Shown here: positions 21,897-34,908 of the stretch, in pieces | How the letters are laid out: every line of letters begins with the position of its first letter | Numbering within the stretch: position 1 is the first letter of the stretch | Assembly: GCA_949422915.1 (NCBI GenBank) | Contig: CASPLF010000003.1 | Coordinates: 1 to 42,933, forward strand | DNA: 42,933 nucleotides | Source of the DNA: an uncultured Mycoplasmatales bacterium | GTDB lineage: Bacteria; Bacillota_I; Bacilli_A; Mycoplasmatales; Mycoplasmoidaceae | Direction of reading: 5' to 3' | Made by a program: the position numbers and the translations under genes | Notes under the pieces: generated by a model | Seen by the model: the letters and a program-made list of their open reading frames with translations, nothing else | What the model was told of the DNA's origin: nothing | The model's database searches: none

Positions 21897-23579
21897 ATGG
21901 AAAATAAAAAATCACCTACATATATATTTGCATTAGGTGGAGTAGAAGAAATTGGTAAAAACATGTACGTAGTTGAACATGAAGATGAAATCTTCATTAT
22001 CGATTGCGGTATCAAGTTTGCTGATAGTAATAGCTTGTTAGGGGTAGATTCAATTATTTGCCCTTTTGACTATTTAGTAAAAAATAAAAACAAAGTAAAA
22101 GGTTTAATTGTAACTCACGCCCACGAAGACCACATTGGTGGCATTCCTTATTTATTGAAGTCAATTAGCATTCCTAAAATTTATGCTGCTAAGTTAACTG
22201 CTGGAATTATCAAGAAGAAATTAAAAGAACATAAAGATCTTCAAAATTTTGCTTTTGAAAATATTGATGACTTTAAAGTATTAAAAACTAAACATTTTTT
22301 AATCGAGTTCTTTAGAGTGTGTCACTCTATCCCTGATGCTTTTGGTATTTATTTTGAAACACCAAATGGCAAAATAGTTTCTACTGGTGACTTTAGATTT
22401 GATTTTTCTACACAAGGAGATGAATCAGACATTACTAAAATGGCTGACTTAGGTAGAAGAGGAATTGATGTTTTGTTATGTGAATCTACTAATGCAGAAA
22501 CACAAGGCTTTTCTACAAGCGAACGTTACATTATTAATGAAATTAAAAAAATCATTGATAATGCAAAAGGAAGAGTATTTGTTTCTACATTTGCTTCTAA
22601 CTTAGGAAGAATTGAAGAAATTATTGAAATTGCTATTAAAAACAATAGAAAAATTTGTTTAATTGGAAGAAGTATGGTGACTAATATATCAACTTCTATT
22701 GAAGTTGGATTTTTAAATGTTAGTGATGATTGGTTTATCGAAACTCGTGAAATTAATGAATATCCAGACAATGAAGTTTTGGTTTTATGTACAGGTAGCC
22801 AAGGAGAAGAAATGGCTGCATTAAACCAAATGGCTATGGGTAAACATGCTTGAATTACATTCAAACCAACCGATCTATTAATCATGTCATCTAATCCAAT
22901 TCCTGGTAACTATGAAAGTGTAGAAAGATTGTTAAACAAACTTTCTAGGAAGAACATTACTATTGTTACAAATAGAGCTGAAACAAAGTTACACGCTTCA
23001 GGACATGCTACGGAAACAGAACAACAATTAATGTTTAAATTAATTAATCCGTTGTATTTAATTCCAATTCATGGTGAATACAAGATGTTAAAAGCGTTAA
23101 GAAAAAACGCAGCTGCTGCTGGTATTAAACCAGACAATGTAATTCAAGTAATAAATGGTCAAAAAATTGAATTACTTGATCATGTAGCAACAGCTACTGA
23201 AGAATTCATAGACATTTATGATGTCTATGTTGATGGTAATAATGTTAACAGTGATTCTGATGGATTATTAAAATGTAGAAAAACATTATCGCAATATGGT
23301 GTTTTTAATATCACATTATTAATTGATAAGAAAAACAAGAAGATTATTGAAAATCCAGTTGTTTCTACACGAGGATGCATATATGCAAAAGCACATTACG
23401 GTTTAATGACTAAAATTTCTTATTCGATTAAATCAAGTATTGAAGAAGCAATGCAGAAATCAAATAATCCAATTGAAAGTGCAGAGATTAGAAAAATTTG
23501 TGAAGTTGTAGCTTCAAGTTTTATTTGAAAACACAAACGTAAAAAACCGTTAATTAGAACTACTATTTTTGAAAGATAA
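21897..23579 (+). CDS. rnj: ribonuclease J
   Basis: FALGGVEEIGKNMYVVEHEDEIFIIDCGIKF...THAHEDHIGGIPYLL; SGHA(T) motif; TGA=Trp joins fragments. Confidence 0.94.
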
Positions 23580-23590
23580 TTTTTATTTTA

Positions 23591-23626
23591 TTGCAAAAAA
23601 AAAAAAAAAAAACGAAAGGATATAAT
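23591..23626 (+). promoter_or_regulatory. candidate phase-variable promoter: TTGCAA, A18 tract, TATAAT
   Basis: TTGCAA 23591-23596; A18 at 23595-23612; TATAAT 23621-23626. The homopolymer lies between the -35-like and -10 hexamers. Confidence 0.6.
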
Positions 23627-23656
23627 AAGAATACAATTTTTAATATAAAAATAAGT

Positions 23657-25302
23657 ATGAGCAAAAAAATAATTAAAATAATTACATCAATTTCTCTTGG
23701 GGGGGGTTATTAACAACTCTTCCGCTCACAACTACAAGTTGTAGTTTTTCTAACAACAATCCAACAAAATTAGAGTGTAATGATGGTACTATTCCTGGCA
23801 ACATAATAGGAAATGTAAATACTTCAATAACTCCAACTCTACCTCTTTCAGGGCACATTAAAACTGACGTTGGAGAACCTGTAAGTAATGTAACTTTCAC
23901 ATGTGAAGGATTAAAAGAAAAAACAGGATTAGATATTAATGAAACAACCGGTGTTATTAATGGTACTCTAACCAATAAACCTACTAATCCAGAATTTAAA
24001 ATTAAATTCACTGCTAATGTTCGTGGTAAACAATTAGAGGGTTGTACTAACCCATTTGCAATTACTGTTAATCCAACAAAATTAGTAATTGATAAGGCAT
24101 TAGATCCAATTAATGCTAATTTAGATAATGAAATTACTTCAACAATTGATATATCAGGATTAATTAAAACAGATACAGGAGAATCTGTAAGCGGTGTAAC
24201 TTTCACTTGTGAAGGTTTGCCTAATGGATTATCAATTAATCAATCTACGGGAGTAATTTCTGGAACTCCAACACACATTCAAGAATCAACTTCTTATATT
24301 ATTAAATTTAGTTGTACATTTAAAGAAATACAATTAGAAGGTTCAACAGAAATTAACATTCAAACAAATGGTCCACAATCTATTGTGTGTTCGCAAATCG
24401 AAGATCGATCAATAGTTGTTAATGAATCTTTTTCTTTAAGTGTTGCTAATGTTAAAATGGTGTTTGATGGCGGAGTTCAAAAATCTTTATCTTCTAGTGA
24501 TATCGCATCATATGAATTGGTAGATGATAAAGGACAATCAGCCGGAAGCACATTACCACAAGGGTTAAATTTTAACACAAATAATGGTAGTATTTCTGGT
24601 ACTGTAACTAGTTTAAACTATTATGCGCCTACAACTTATAAAATCAAAATTACAGGGTCACAACGTATTGGAAGTGTAATTGGTTATTCAAATACTTTCA
24701 CATTGTCAATGAAAGACAACCCATTGCCAGAAACTGTTTATGACATTGATGAAAACAATGTTTTAAAAGGGTTCAAAGAAGGTGTTGATTTGTCTCAATA
24801 CGATGGTATATGTGATACTATGCAAATTCCTACCAATGTAACAAGCGTTGCTAATATGGCTTTTTTCAATGAATCACCGGCATCAACAACCATTCCATCA
24901 TTTATTAAAAACTTAACTTTTGGTAAACAATCAAAATGTACTACCATTGGTTTTTATTCATTTCGACTTTCTACACTAATAGTAGTTGATCTTTCAAATG
25001 CAACTAATTTAGAAAAACTTATTGAAGGTGCATTTACTCAATGTTCAGTATTGACTTCTGTAACATTTCCAAGCAGTTTAACTTTAATTGGTAATTATGC
25101 TTTTTATATAAATTACTCATTAAATAGCATCATATGAAATTCTTGAAATAGTACTGCCACTGTAGAAGCAACTGCATTTTATTCAGGTCTTCCTGCTCAA
25201 GGAACAGTTCTTGTAACTAATCCTATTGGTAGCAATAATAGTGCAGCGTTACTTGCATATTTAAAAACTAAAGGTTTGCCAAACGGTTGAACTGTTGCTT
25301 AG
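23657..25302 (+). pseudogene. phase-variable (frame-OFF as sequenced) lipoprotein with He_PIG/Ig-like domains and BspA-type leucine-rich repeats
   Basis: ATG 23657 reads MSKKIIKIITSISLGGGY* with G8 (23699-23706). Adding one G (G9) opens MSKKIIKIITSISLGGGLLTTLPLTTTSCSFSNNN... to TAG 25302. Contains LPNGLSINQSTGVISGTPT and ...CSVLTSVTFPSSLTLIGNYAFYINYSL repeats. Confidence 0.85.
23699..23706 (+). repeat. homopolymer G8 tract in signal-peptide codons
   Basis: Direct reading: cttGGGGGGGGttat. Confidence 0.95.
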
Positions 25303-25431
25303 TTAATTTTAACAACTAAATTAAATATACATTTTGTAGCTGAGTGATTATTGATTTATATGCATAACCACTTATTAGAACTCTAAAATTTAATAGTTAT
25401 TTGAATATTTAATCTATAATTTTTAATTAAT

Positions 25432-27834
25432 ATGTATAACCATAATCTTATAGAGAAAAAATGACAGAAATATTGGTTGGAACATAAGACTTTTCAATTT
25501 AAAGATGATTCTAATAAAAAGTTTTATGCTCTTGACATGTTTCCTTATCCATCTGGTCAAGGTTTACATGTTGGACATCCAAAAGGTTATACAGCAACTG
25601 ATGTAGTTTCTAGATTTAAAGTTCACCAAGGATTTGATGTTCTTCATCCTATTGGATGAGATGCTTTTGGATTGCCTGCTGAACAATATGCATTGCAAAC
25701 TGGTAATCATCCAAGAGAATTTACTACTAAGAACATTAATCATTTTAGAGAACAATTAATGTCTTTAGGTTTTTGTTTTGACTATGACAAAGAAGTCAAT
25801 ACCACTGATCCTAAATACTTTAAATGAACTCAATGAATATTTTCAAAATTGTTTGAAAATAATTTAGCTGAAATCCAAGACATTGATGTTAACTGATGTG
25901 AAGGTTTAGGAACAGTTTTATCGAACGAAGAAGTTTTAATTGTTGATGGAAAGATGGTTTCTGAACGTGGAAGTTTTCCAGTAGTTAAACGTCCAATGAG
26001 ACAATGAGTTTTAAAGATTACAAAGTATGCTGATAAATTACTTGATGGTCTTAATGAAGTAGATTGACCAGAATCTTTAAAATCAATTCAAAAAAAATGA
26101 ATTGGTAAATCTGTTGGGGCATTAATTAAATTTAAAGCTAATGATTTATCATTAGATGTTTTTACGACTAGACCTGATACTATTTATGGAGTTAGTTATT
26201 TAGCGATTGCGCCTGAATCTTCATTATTAGATAAATTAACTTCATCTCAACAAAAATCAGAAGTAGAAAAATATGTTGCAATAGCTAAATCTAAAACAGA
26301 TGTTTTAAGAAAACAAGAAAAAGATAAGACTGGTGTGTTTATTGGAACATATGCAATCAATCCAATTACTAATAAACAAATACCTATTTATGTATCTGAT
26401 TATGTTTTAAAAGATCATGGTACAGGAATTGTGATGGGTGTTCCAGCACATGATGAAAGAGATTACCAATTTGCTAAAAAATATAATTTACCAATTACAT
26501 TTGTAATTGAATGTGAAAATCATAATGAAGCATTTACAAAAGATGGTATTCATATTAATTCAGAATTAATTAATGGACTAAATAATAAAGATGCATCAAA
26601 AACAATTATTGATTATTTAACTAAAAATAACTTAGGTAAACAACATACAACATATAAATTAAAGGATTGAATTTTTAGTCGTCAAAGATATTGGGGTGAA
26701 CCATTTCCAATTGTTTTTGATGAAAACAATAAGCCAACATTGGTAAAAGAATTACCAATTGAACTACCTTATATTAAAAATTTAAAGTTATCAAAAACTG
26801 GAGAATCACCATTAGTTAATGATCAAGAATGAATGAACGTTAATATTGATGGTAAACATTATGTTAGAGAATCTAACACAATGCCTCAATGAGCTGGTTC
26901 TTGTTGATACTATTTAGGCTATATTCTAAAACAAGCTAATGGTTCATACATAGATTTAAATTCGAAAGAAGCTTTTGAATTATTTAAAAAATGATTACCA
27001 GTAGATTTGTATATTGGAGGACAAGAACATGCAGTTCTTCACCTTTTATATGCAAGATTCTGACATCGTTTCTTATATGATATCAAAGTAGTTCCTACAA
27101 AAGAACCGTTTCAAAAAATTATTAATCAAGGAATGATTTTAGGAGAAAATGGTGAAAAAATGTCTAAATCTAGGGGTAATGTAATTAATCCTGATGACAT
27201 TGTCAAAACTCACGGAGCAGATGCATTAAGATTATATGAAATGTTTATGGGTCCATTAACTGCATCTTTACCATGAACTGAATCAGGGTTGAATGGTATT
27301 AGAAAATGATTAGATAGAGTTTATGCAATTTTTAACAATGAAAACATTAAAATTTGTAAAGATGCAAAACCTAATAAAGATTTAGAATTTGCATACAACA
27401 ATTTTGTTAAAAAAGTAACTAATTGTATTGATAAATACAATTTTAATGTTGGAATATCAGAAATGATGATCTTTATTAATGAGTGTTATAAAAATACAAC
27501 TCTTCCGTTAGACTACATGATAAACTTCTTAGTTGTGTTATCGTGTTATGCTCCTCACCTAGCTGAAGAACTATATTCTTCATTTAATAATGAATCAATT
27601 TTTAATGTTAAATGACCAACATTCTCTGATGCAGCATTAGTTAAGTCAACTGTTAGTTTACCAATTTCTCAAAATGGTAAATTAAGAGATGTAATGGAGA
27701 TTGATGTTAATACACCAAAAGATCAAGTTATTGAAATGGCAAAATCTCGTGATAAAGTTAGAAACTTTATTGATGGTAAACAAATCAAAAAGATTATTTA
27801 TGTTCCTGGAAAAATTTTAAACTTTATTTTGTAA
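25432..27834 (+). CDS. leuS: leucyl-tRNA synthetase
   Basis: [22 protein letters not shown]...[35 protein letters not shown]; many TGA=Trp. Confidence 0.97.
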
Positions 27835-27835
27835 T

Positions 27836-29179
27836 ATGCATTTCACTGAATTAAATTTTAAAAATTGAATAATTGATGAATTAAATGAATTAAAAATTAC
27901 AAGACTAACTGAAATTCAAGAAAAAACAATTCCATTAGTCTTAAGAAATAATTCATTAATTATTTCTAGTCAAACAGGAAGTGGTAAAACATATTGCTAT
28001 TTATTACCAATTTTAAATAAACTAGACTTTTCATTAAACAAAACTCAAGCAATAATCGTTTTGCCTACTAAAGAATTAGCGAGACAAGTTAATTCAAAAA
28101 TTAATGATTTTAAAAAAGTTAACAACCAAATTAAAAATATTAATCTTATTGAAAATAAACCAATTAATATTAATAATTTACCGCATATCGTTGTTGGAAC
28201 GCCTGTTAAGACAAAAGAATTTGTAGACAAATACAAAATTAAAGATTTAACATATTTTGTTTTAGATGAAGCAGACATGTTGTTTGACTTAGGTTTTACC
28301 AATGTCATAGACGAAATCTTTAAAAGAATTGATACTCAATCTTTAATTAAGATTGCTTGCTCTGCAACTCTTCATGAATCTCTATCTAATAAATTAAGAA
28401 AGTATTTAAAAAATACAAAAGTAGTTCTTAATTCAAAATCAATATGAGTTAATCCTAACATTACTCACAACATTGTCTATTCATCAAATTTCGATGATCA
28501 CCAAGGAACACTATTGAAACTAGTAAACATTATTAATCCTTTTTTTGGAATTATCTTTTGTAATACAAAAAATGAAGTTAATGATTTATATAAATTATTA
28601 AAAGCACAAAACATTGATGTAGCAAAACTTCATAAAGATTTGTCAATCAATGAACGTAAGAAAATTTTTAAAGATGTTAGCAATCTTAAATATAAATATT
28701 TAATTGCTACAGATTTAGCTAGTCGTGGGTTAGATATTAAAGCTGCTGATGTTGTTATTTCTTATTCAATGCCAGTTGATGACACATGATATATCCATAG
28801 AACCGGAAGATCTGGAAGAAATAACACAAAGGGTACAAGCTATGTTATCTACAATCCGAAGAATGATAACCAAATTAACAGATTAATTAAAAAATCAGTT
28901 AAATGAAATTTTTTATTCATTGACAAACAAAATAAATTAGTAAATAAAAATTTAAAGTTAAGAATAAAATCTAAACCAAAATTTGATTCAGTAACGAACG
29001 CTGAAATTCAAAAGATAATTAGAGTAAACTCTAAAAAGGTAAAACCTGGTTACAAAAAAAAGATCAAACAACAAATCAACAAGATTAAACAAAAAAAGAA
29101 ACATGAATATATTGAAAAGCAAGTAAAACAAAGACTGTTAAATAATAGTATTAGAAGAACTAAATATAATAAAAAGTAA
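27836..29179 (+). CDS. DEAD-box RNA helicase
   Basis: SSQTGSGKT, PTKELARQ, VLDEAD, SAT, TDLASRGLD, HRTGRSGR motifs; Lys-rich C-terminus. Confidence 0.95.
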
Positions 29180-30861
29180 TGAACAATAAATTTGTCGAAA
29201 ATAAAAGAGCTTATGAGTTGTATGTAAAAACTCCTCTATTAAAAGCTCTATTAAAGATTATCATCCCCGGATTATTAATTTCATTAATGATGGGAGTTTA
29301 TTGATTTATTGACCAAATCATGTTAGCTAGATTGGTTCCTCATGATAATGTTCATACTTGTGAACATTTGTTTGGTTTTGATGAAAACACAATTAGAACA
29401 TGAATTAGTGAAAATGGTAATAATCTAGTATTCTATGGACCTGGTGAAGTAATTAAATCAGCAATTACCATTTCTTCACCAATTTCTTTATTGATTTTGT
29501 GTCTTCCGTTCTTTATTTCTACAGGAACAGCAATTATTTTTACACAAGCTATTGGTAAAAATAATCGTGAAAAAGCACAAGAAGCTTACAAAATCGGTTT
29601 TTATGCAACTGCAACATTAGGATTAACATTAACATTTGTTTTTGGTTGTTTCTGTGAGCAAATCTTAACATCAATGGCTGGTAATAAGGTTGTTGTTACT
29701 GGTGGTGCACATGCGGCTGAACTTCAAAAATATTATGATACAGTTCACCAATTACAAATTAAATATGCATACGATTTTATTTTTATATTGTCACTTGGAC
29801 CTGTAATTCCATGTTTAATTAACTTGTTCTCAGTTTTAATTAGATCAGAAGGTAGATTGATAGTTCCGACAGTTGTTGCAATAGCAGCAAACATTATTAA
29901 TGTTTTATTGGACTTTATATTAATTTGATATGCAAAATTAGGTATGATGTCTGGTGGTATCGCAACCTTCTCAGGATGAATAATTAATTTATTTTCTTTA
30001 TTAGTTTATGTGTGATATTTAAATCATAAAAATAAATTTACATGAATTAACTTTAGGGCCTTATTTGTTAAAGTTAAAATGAACTTTAAATTATTATTAC
30101 CAATTGTACTATTAGGTTTATCAGGAGTTTTGGTTGATTTTACATATTCAATTGCAATGATGGTATACTTACCAATTTTATCTAAGACATCAACTATTAT
30201 TGGAGTATCAGGTGGTGGAGAATACTTTATGACAATATCAGCCGGTGTATTACCAGTTTTAAACTTATTATTTTCAACTATGTGAGGTATAGTTGATGGT
30301 AGTCGTCCAATCAATTCATACAACTATTCAATTTGTAATTTTAAGAGAATCAGAAAAACTTATTTATACACTGTTCTAATTTCGTTAGAATTTGCTTTAA
30401 TATGTTTTAACATATTAGTTTGATCAAGTGAATATGTTTTAAAATTCTTTGAAATTCAAGATGCGATGTTAGCAGATGGTAAAAAATACATCATAATTGA
30501 TGCATTGATGTTAATCTTTTTCTCATTCCAAGTACCAACGATTTTAACTTTCCAAGGAACAAATAATATATTAAGAGCTAATATTGCATCTCTTACTCAA
30601 GACGCTCTTGTATTTTACCCAGTGTTATTCACAACACAACAAATTGCAATAAAAACAAACGTTATTTGAGTATTGATTTCTACTTTCTCAATAAGCGCTT
30701 TAATTTCTTCTATATTATTAACAATATACTGTGCTTGATATTTGACAAGAAGATTAGGATTTATTAAAATTAAAACTCCAATAAACGGTAAACTTAAGAC
30801 GTTTATTGTTCCTACAAATTTACAAAAAATGTCTTTAGCTGAAAAAGCTTTAGATTACTAA
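29179..30861 (+). CDS. MATE-family multidrug/Na+ efflux-type transporter
   Basis: Multi-TM protein with MATE-like layout (LLKIIIPGLLISLMMGVYWFIDQIMLARLV..., IGKNNREKAQEAY); start overlaps helicase stop. Confidence 0.85.
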
Positions 30862-32289
30862 TTCTCCATTAAGTGAGAATCTTGATGCAGAAGTAATTTT
30901 TACATTAACAATGTCACCGACTTTACATTTACCTGAAAAGTTAACAACTTTTCAATTTGGTGAATAACCAGTAAAGATTTTATTGTTTGTTTTTGAAGTT
31001 CCCTCTACTAAAACTTTTAATGTTTTACCAACATATTTTTCGTTATTTTCTTTAGAATATTTTTTAACTAATTCATTCAGTTTTGTTAATCTGTTTCGTT
31101 TAGTTTCTAAAGAGATTTCATCTTCCATTCTAGCAGCTGGTGTGCCACTACGTGGAGAAAAGATAAAAGTATATGCATTATCAAATTTTACTTTTTTATA
31201 AAGTTTTAGAGTGTTGTTAAATGCTTTATCTGATTCATTTGGGAATCCGACAATAATGTCTGTAGAAATTGCAACATCTGGAATGTTCTTTTTAATGTAA
31301 TTAATTTTTTTAAGATATTCATTAATAGGAACTTTACGATTCATTCTTTTAAGAATTTCTTCATCACCTGATTGAACAGGTAAATGAATATATGGCATAA
31401 TGTTAGGATATTTTTTCATAACATCAACAATTTTAAGATCAAAGTTTCAAGGATTAGATGTAACAAATCTAACTCTTGGAATATTTGTTTTAGCAACATC
31501 TTCTAATAAATTTCAAAATTTATAAGATTCATCATACAAATCAATTCCGTAAGAATTAACGTTTTGTCCTAACAATGTGACTTCCTTGTAACCTTGTTTA
31601 ATTAAATCTTTTACTTCTTTTAAGATATCTTCTTTAGTTCTTGAGTGCATTTGTCCTCTGACATATGGTACAATGCAATAAGTGCAAAAATTATCACAAC
31701 CTTGCATAATGTTAACAAATGATTTGATTTTAGAGTTAATAACTGCAGGGATACTTTCGATTATTGATTTTGGTTGAGATAAAACTTTAATTACTCTTTT
31801 CTTGTTTTTAATTACATCATAGATGACTTCAGGTAGTTCATCAATGTTATGAACACCAATAACAAAATTAATATTGTTATTAGTATTCATTATTTTTTTA
31901 ATTACATGTTCTTCTTGACTCATGCATCCACAAATACCAAAAAGTAAATTTGGATTTGTTTTTTTAAGTTTACTTAAGAAACCGATTTCACCAAAAACCT
32001 TCTTTTCAGCATTTTCTCTAATCGCACAAGTATTAAGAATAATTAAATTTGCTTTTAAGATCTCTGGTTCATACTTATACCCTAACTTTGTTAGAATGCC
32101 AGCAATGTGTTCAGAATCTTTAAAATTTGATTGACATCCATAAGTTCTAACACAAAAAGTTAAACCTTTACCAAGGTTTTGGTACTTTTTGTTTAATTTA
32201 AAATTTTTGATAGTTAAAGATTTTTTTAATCTTTTAGCAGATTCTCTATAACTAGGGATATCTTTAACATCGAATTTATTAGAGGCCAT
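30850..32289 (-). CDS. miaB: tRNA-2-methylthio-N6-dimethylallyladenosine synthase
   Basis: FCVRTYGCQSNFKDSE..., radical-SAM CDNFCTYCIVPYVRG, PYIHLPVQSG, C-terminal TRAM-like region; TGA=Trp joins fragments. Confidence 0.9.
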
Positions 32290-32340
32290 TAATGCTTATA
32301 TAATATTTTGTATAAGATATTATTAATATTATTATAATTA

Positions 32341-33183
32341 ATGAAAACTATGAAAACCAAAATCAAAGTTATATCATTAGTATTAGCAACAGTTGCTTTG
32401 TCTCCAGTTGCTATTAGTTTATCTTCATGTGCTCCACAAACATCTAATAATTTCAAATACATTGATTATTCAATGATTGAAGATGCGTCTGGTAATGTTA
32501 GTTGAGGAGAATTAAAAACTCCAAGTATTTCATTAGACAACTTATTATTTGGAACAAATAAATTCAATGAAGGTAACTATGTTGTAATGTTTAGTACAAC
32601 ATCTTATTTACAATCAGATGGTGTTGGAAGCTATGTTTATGATCTTATTTTTGGTGGTGGATCATCAACATACAATATTGATGATTGAGCAGTTGACAAA
32701 AACTCATCATTAGCTGAAATCTACAGACAATCACTTAAAAATGATAAGGATATAAAGTGAGGAACAGAAACTTCTGGATTGGCTTTTGTTTCTGTAAATG
32801 ATATAGCAGGAAAAAATGACACAGTTTACAGCCCTTTCTCTAAGTGAGTAGAAGCAGATAAAGACATCAAAGATCCTGATGGTAAAAGTTTAATTACTAA
32901 AGATCAAGTTGGTAAGTATATTAGAAATGATGCAGCTGCTAAGAATTTTAGAGCTGTTATTGATAAAATTAAAGTTTTATTCTCTAATGCTGATAGTGTT
33001 TATTCAATTCCTACACAATCAGATTCTGAAAAACCAGAAGCTAGATGCAGAGATGCTGCACCTTATTTTGTTTGTTGAAAAAAAGGTAAACCAGTAGGTT
33101 TTATTACAGCTACTAATGCTGATAAAAGTCTTATGGATAAATTTACTGAAATCTACCAGGATAAAGATTCATCAAGTGATTAA
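32341..33183 (+). CDS. lipoprotein of unknown function
   Basis: MKTMKTKIKVISLVLATVALSPVAISLSSCAPQ (lipobox SLSSC); TGA=Trp; the true start may be the second ATG at 32350. Confidence 0.85.
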
Positions 33184-33188
33184 TCATT

Positions 33189-33262
33189 GCTGAATTAGTT
33201 TAGTGGTAAAATAAGTGAATGGTAATCACTCGCCCCGAGTTCGATTCTCGGATTCAGCACCA
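33189..33262 (+). tRNA. tRNA-Thr (anticodon GGU)
   Basis: GCTGAAT/ATTCAGC acceptor, AGTGA/TCACT anticodon stem with loop ATGGTAA, CCGAG-TTCGATT-CTCGG T arm, encoded CCA. Confidence 0.92.
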
Positions 33263-33277
33263 TTAACTTATAACATT

Positions 33278-33307
33278 AAAAATAAGGTTTATACCTTATT
33301 TTTATTT
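33278..33307 (+). terminator. terminator after tRNA-Thr
   Basis: AAAAATAAGG-TTTATA-CCTTATTTTT then T-rich. Confidence 0.8.
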
Positions 33308-33331
33308 TGTATATTTTGCTATAATTTAACT

Positions 33332-34906
33332 ATGAAAAATCTTGTTAATATATTAAAAGAATATAAAGTTGATGTAGATTCTGCTATCACGTATGGAAAA
33401 TACATTGCTAAAATTAAACCAATCTTTAAAAAACCAGCTGCTAATAAAAAACTAATTTTAGTAACTGCTACTTCACCAACACCTGCTGGTGAAGGTAAAA
33501 CCACCGTATCGATTGGATTAAATGACGGATTAAATAAAATTGGTAAATCATCAATAGTCGCTATTCGTGAACCATCTATGGGTCCTGTTTTTGGTGCAAA
33601 AGGTGGAGCGAATGGTGGCGGTAAATCACAAGTTGTTCCAAAAGAGGATATTGACTTTCATTTTACTGGAGACATGCATGCAATCACTGCTGCTAACAAT
33701 TTAATTGCAGCATGTGTTGATAATGAAATCTATTGAAATTCTTCGCTTAATATCGACCCAAATAAAATTATTTGAAAAAGAGTTGTTGATATGAACGATC
33801 GTGGTTTAAGACAAATCACAGTTACAATAGATCCTAAGAAGAATATTACATATAAAACAGGATTTGATATCACAGCAGCATCTGAATTAATGGCTATTTT
33901 TTGTTTATCAAAAAATATTGATGAATTAACAAACAAGATTAACAATATTGTTGTGGCATATACAAAAGATAATAAACCAGTATGTGTAAAACAATTAGGT
34001 ATTACTAATGCAATTTTAAAAATTTTACATACTGCATTTTATCCAAACGCTGTTCAATCATTGGAAGGTAATTTAGCACTAATTCATGGTGGCCCATTTG
34101 CAAATATTGCCCATGGTTGCAACACAATTATTGCAACTAATACAGCAATGAACATTGCTGATTACACAGTAACTGAAGCAGGGTTTGCTAGTGAATTAGG
34201 TGCTGAAAAATTTATTGACATTGTTACAAATGAATTAGATAAATTTCCTAACGCTATTGTCTTGGTGACATCATTAAGATCATTGAAACTTCATGGTGGT
34301 CAAACAGGTGATTTATCCAGTGAAAATATTGAAGCTCTTAAAAATGGTTTTGATAACTTACAAAGACACATTAATAATATTAAGAATTTTAATATACCAT
34401 TTGTTGTTGCTATTAATCAATTTCATACAGACACTAAAAATGAAATTAACACTATTCAAAAATTCTTAACTCAGCAAAAAATTCCATTCTCATTATGTAC
34501 TAACTTTGCTAACGGTTCTAAAGGAACAATTGATTTAGCAAAGAAAGTTGTTGCATTATGCAACAAATGTTCTAATGCTACAAGAATTTATGAATTAACA
34601 AATTCATTAAAAACTAAAGTTGAAAAGATTTGTAAAAAATGTTATGGTGCTAGAAAAGTTGTTTATTCAGATTTAGCTCAAACTAGACTTAAAGACTTTT
34701 CTAAATTAAAAGGCTATTACGTATGTATGGCTAAAGTTCCTGGAAGTTTAACAGATGACCCAACAATTTCTGTTATTGATAAACCATTTGATATTCATGT
34801 CAAAGATATAGTTTTAGCAAATGGTGCTAAATTTATTATCTTATTAACAGGAAGTATTTTTAGAATGCCAGGTTTATCAAAAGAACCTCAAGCTAAAAAA
34901 ATGTAA
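33332..34906 (+). CDS. fhs: formate--tetrahydrofolate ligase
   Basis: [69 protein letters not shown]. Confidence 0.96.
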
Positions 34907-34908
34907 TT

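Noticed and set aside
22526-22885. Minus-strand ORF opposite rnj
   Set aside because: Antisense shadow of a conserved gene with hydrophobic low-complexity translation.
23682-24206. Minus-strand 174-aa ORF opposite the phase-variable lipoprotein
   Set aside because: The plus-strand G9 frame shows signal peptide, lipobox and domain repeats; the antisense repeats simply mirror them.
25303-25431. Possible T-box leader upstream of leuS
   Set aside because: No T-box consensus or antiterminator seen; the TATAAT at 25415 implies a very short leader.
33215-33331. N-terminal 39 aa of ORF-track entry 33215..33736
   Set aside because: Covers tRNA-Thr and its terminator; fhs starts at 33332.
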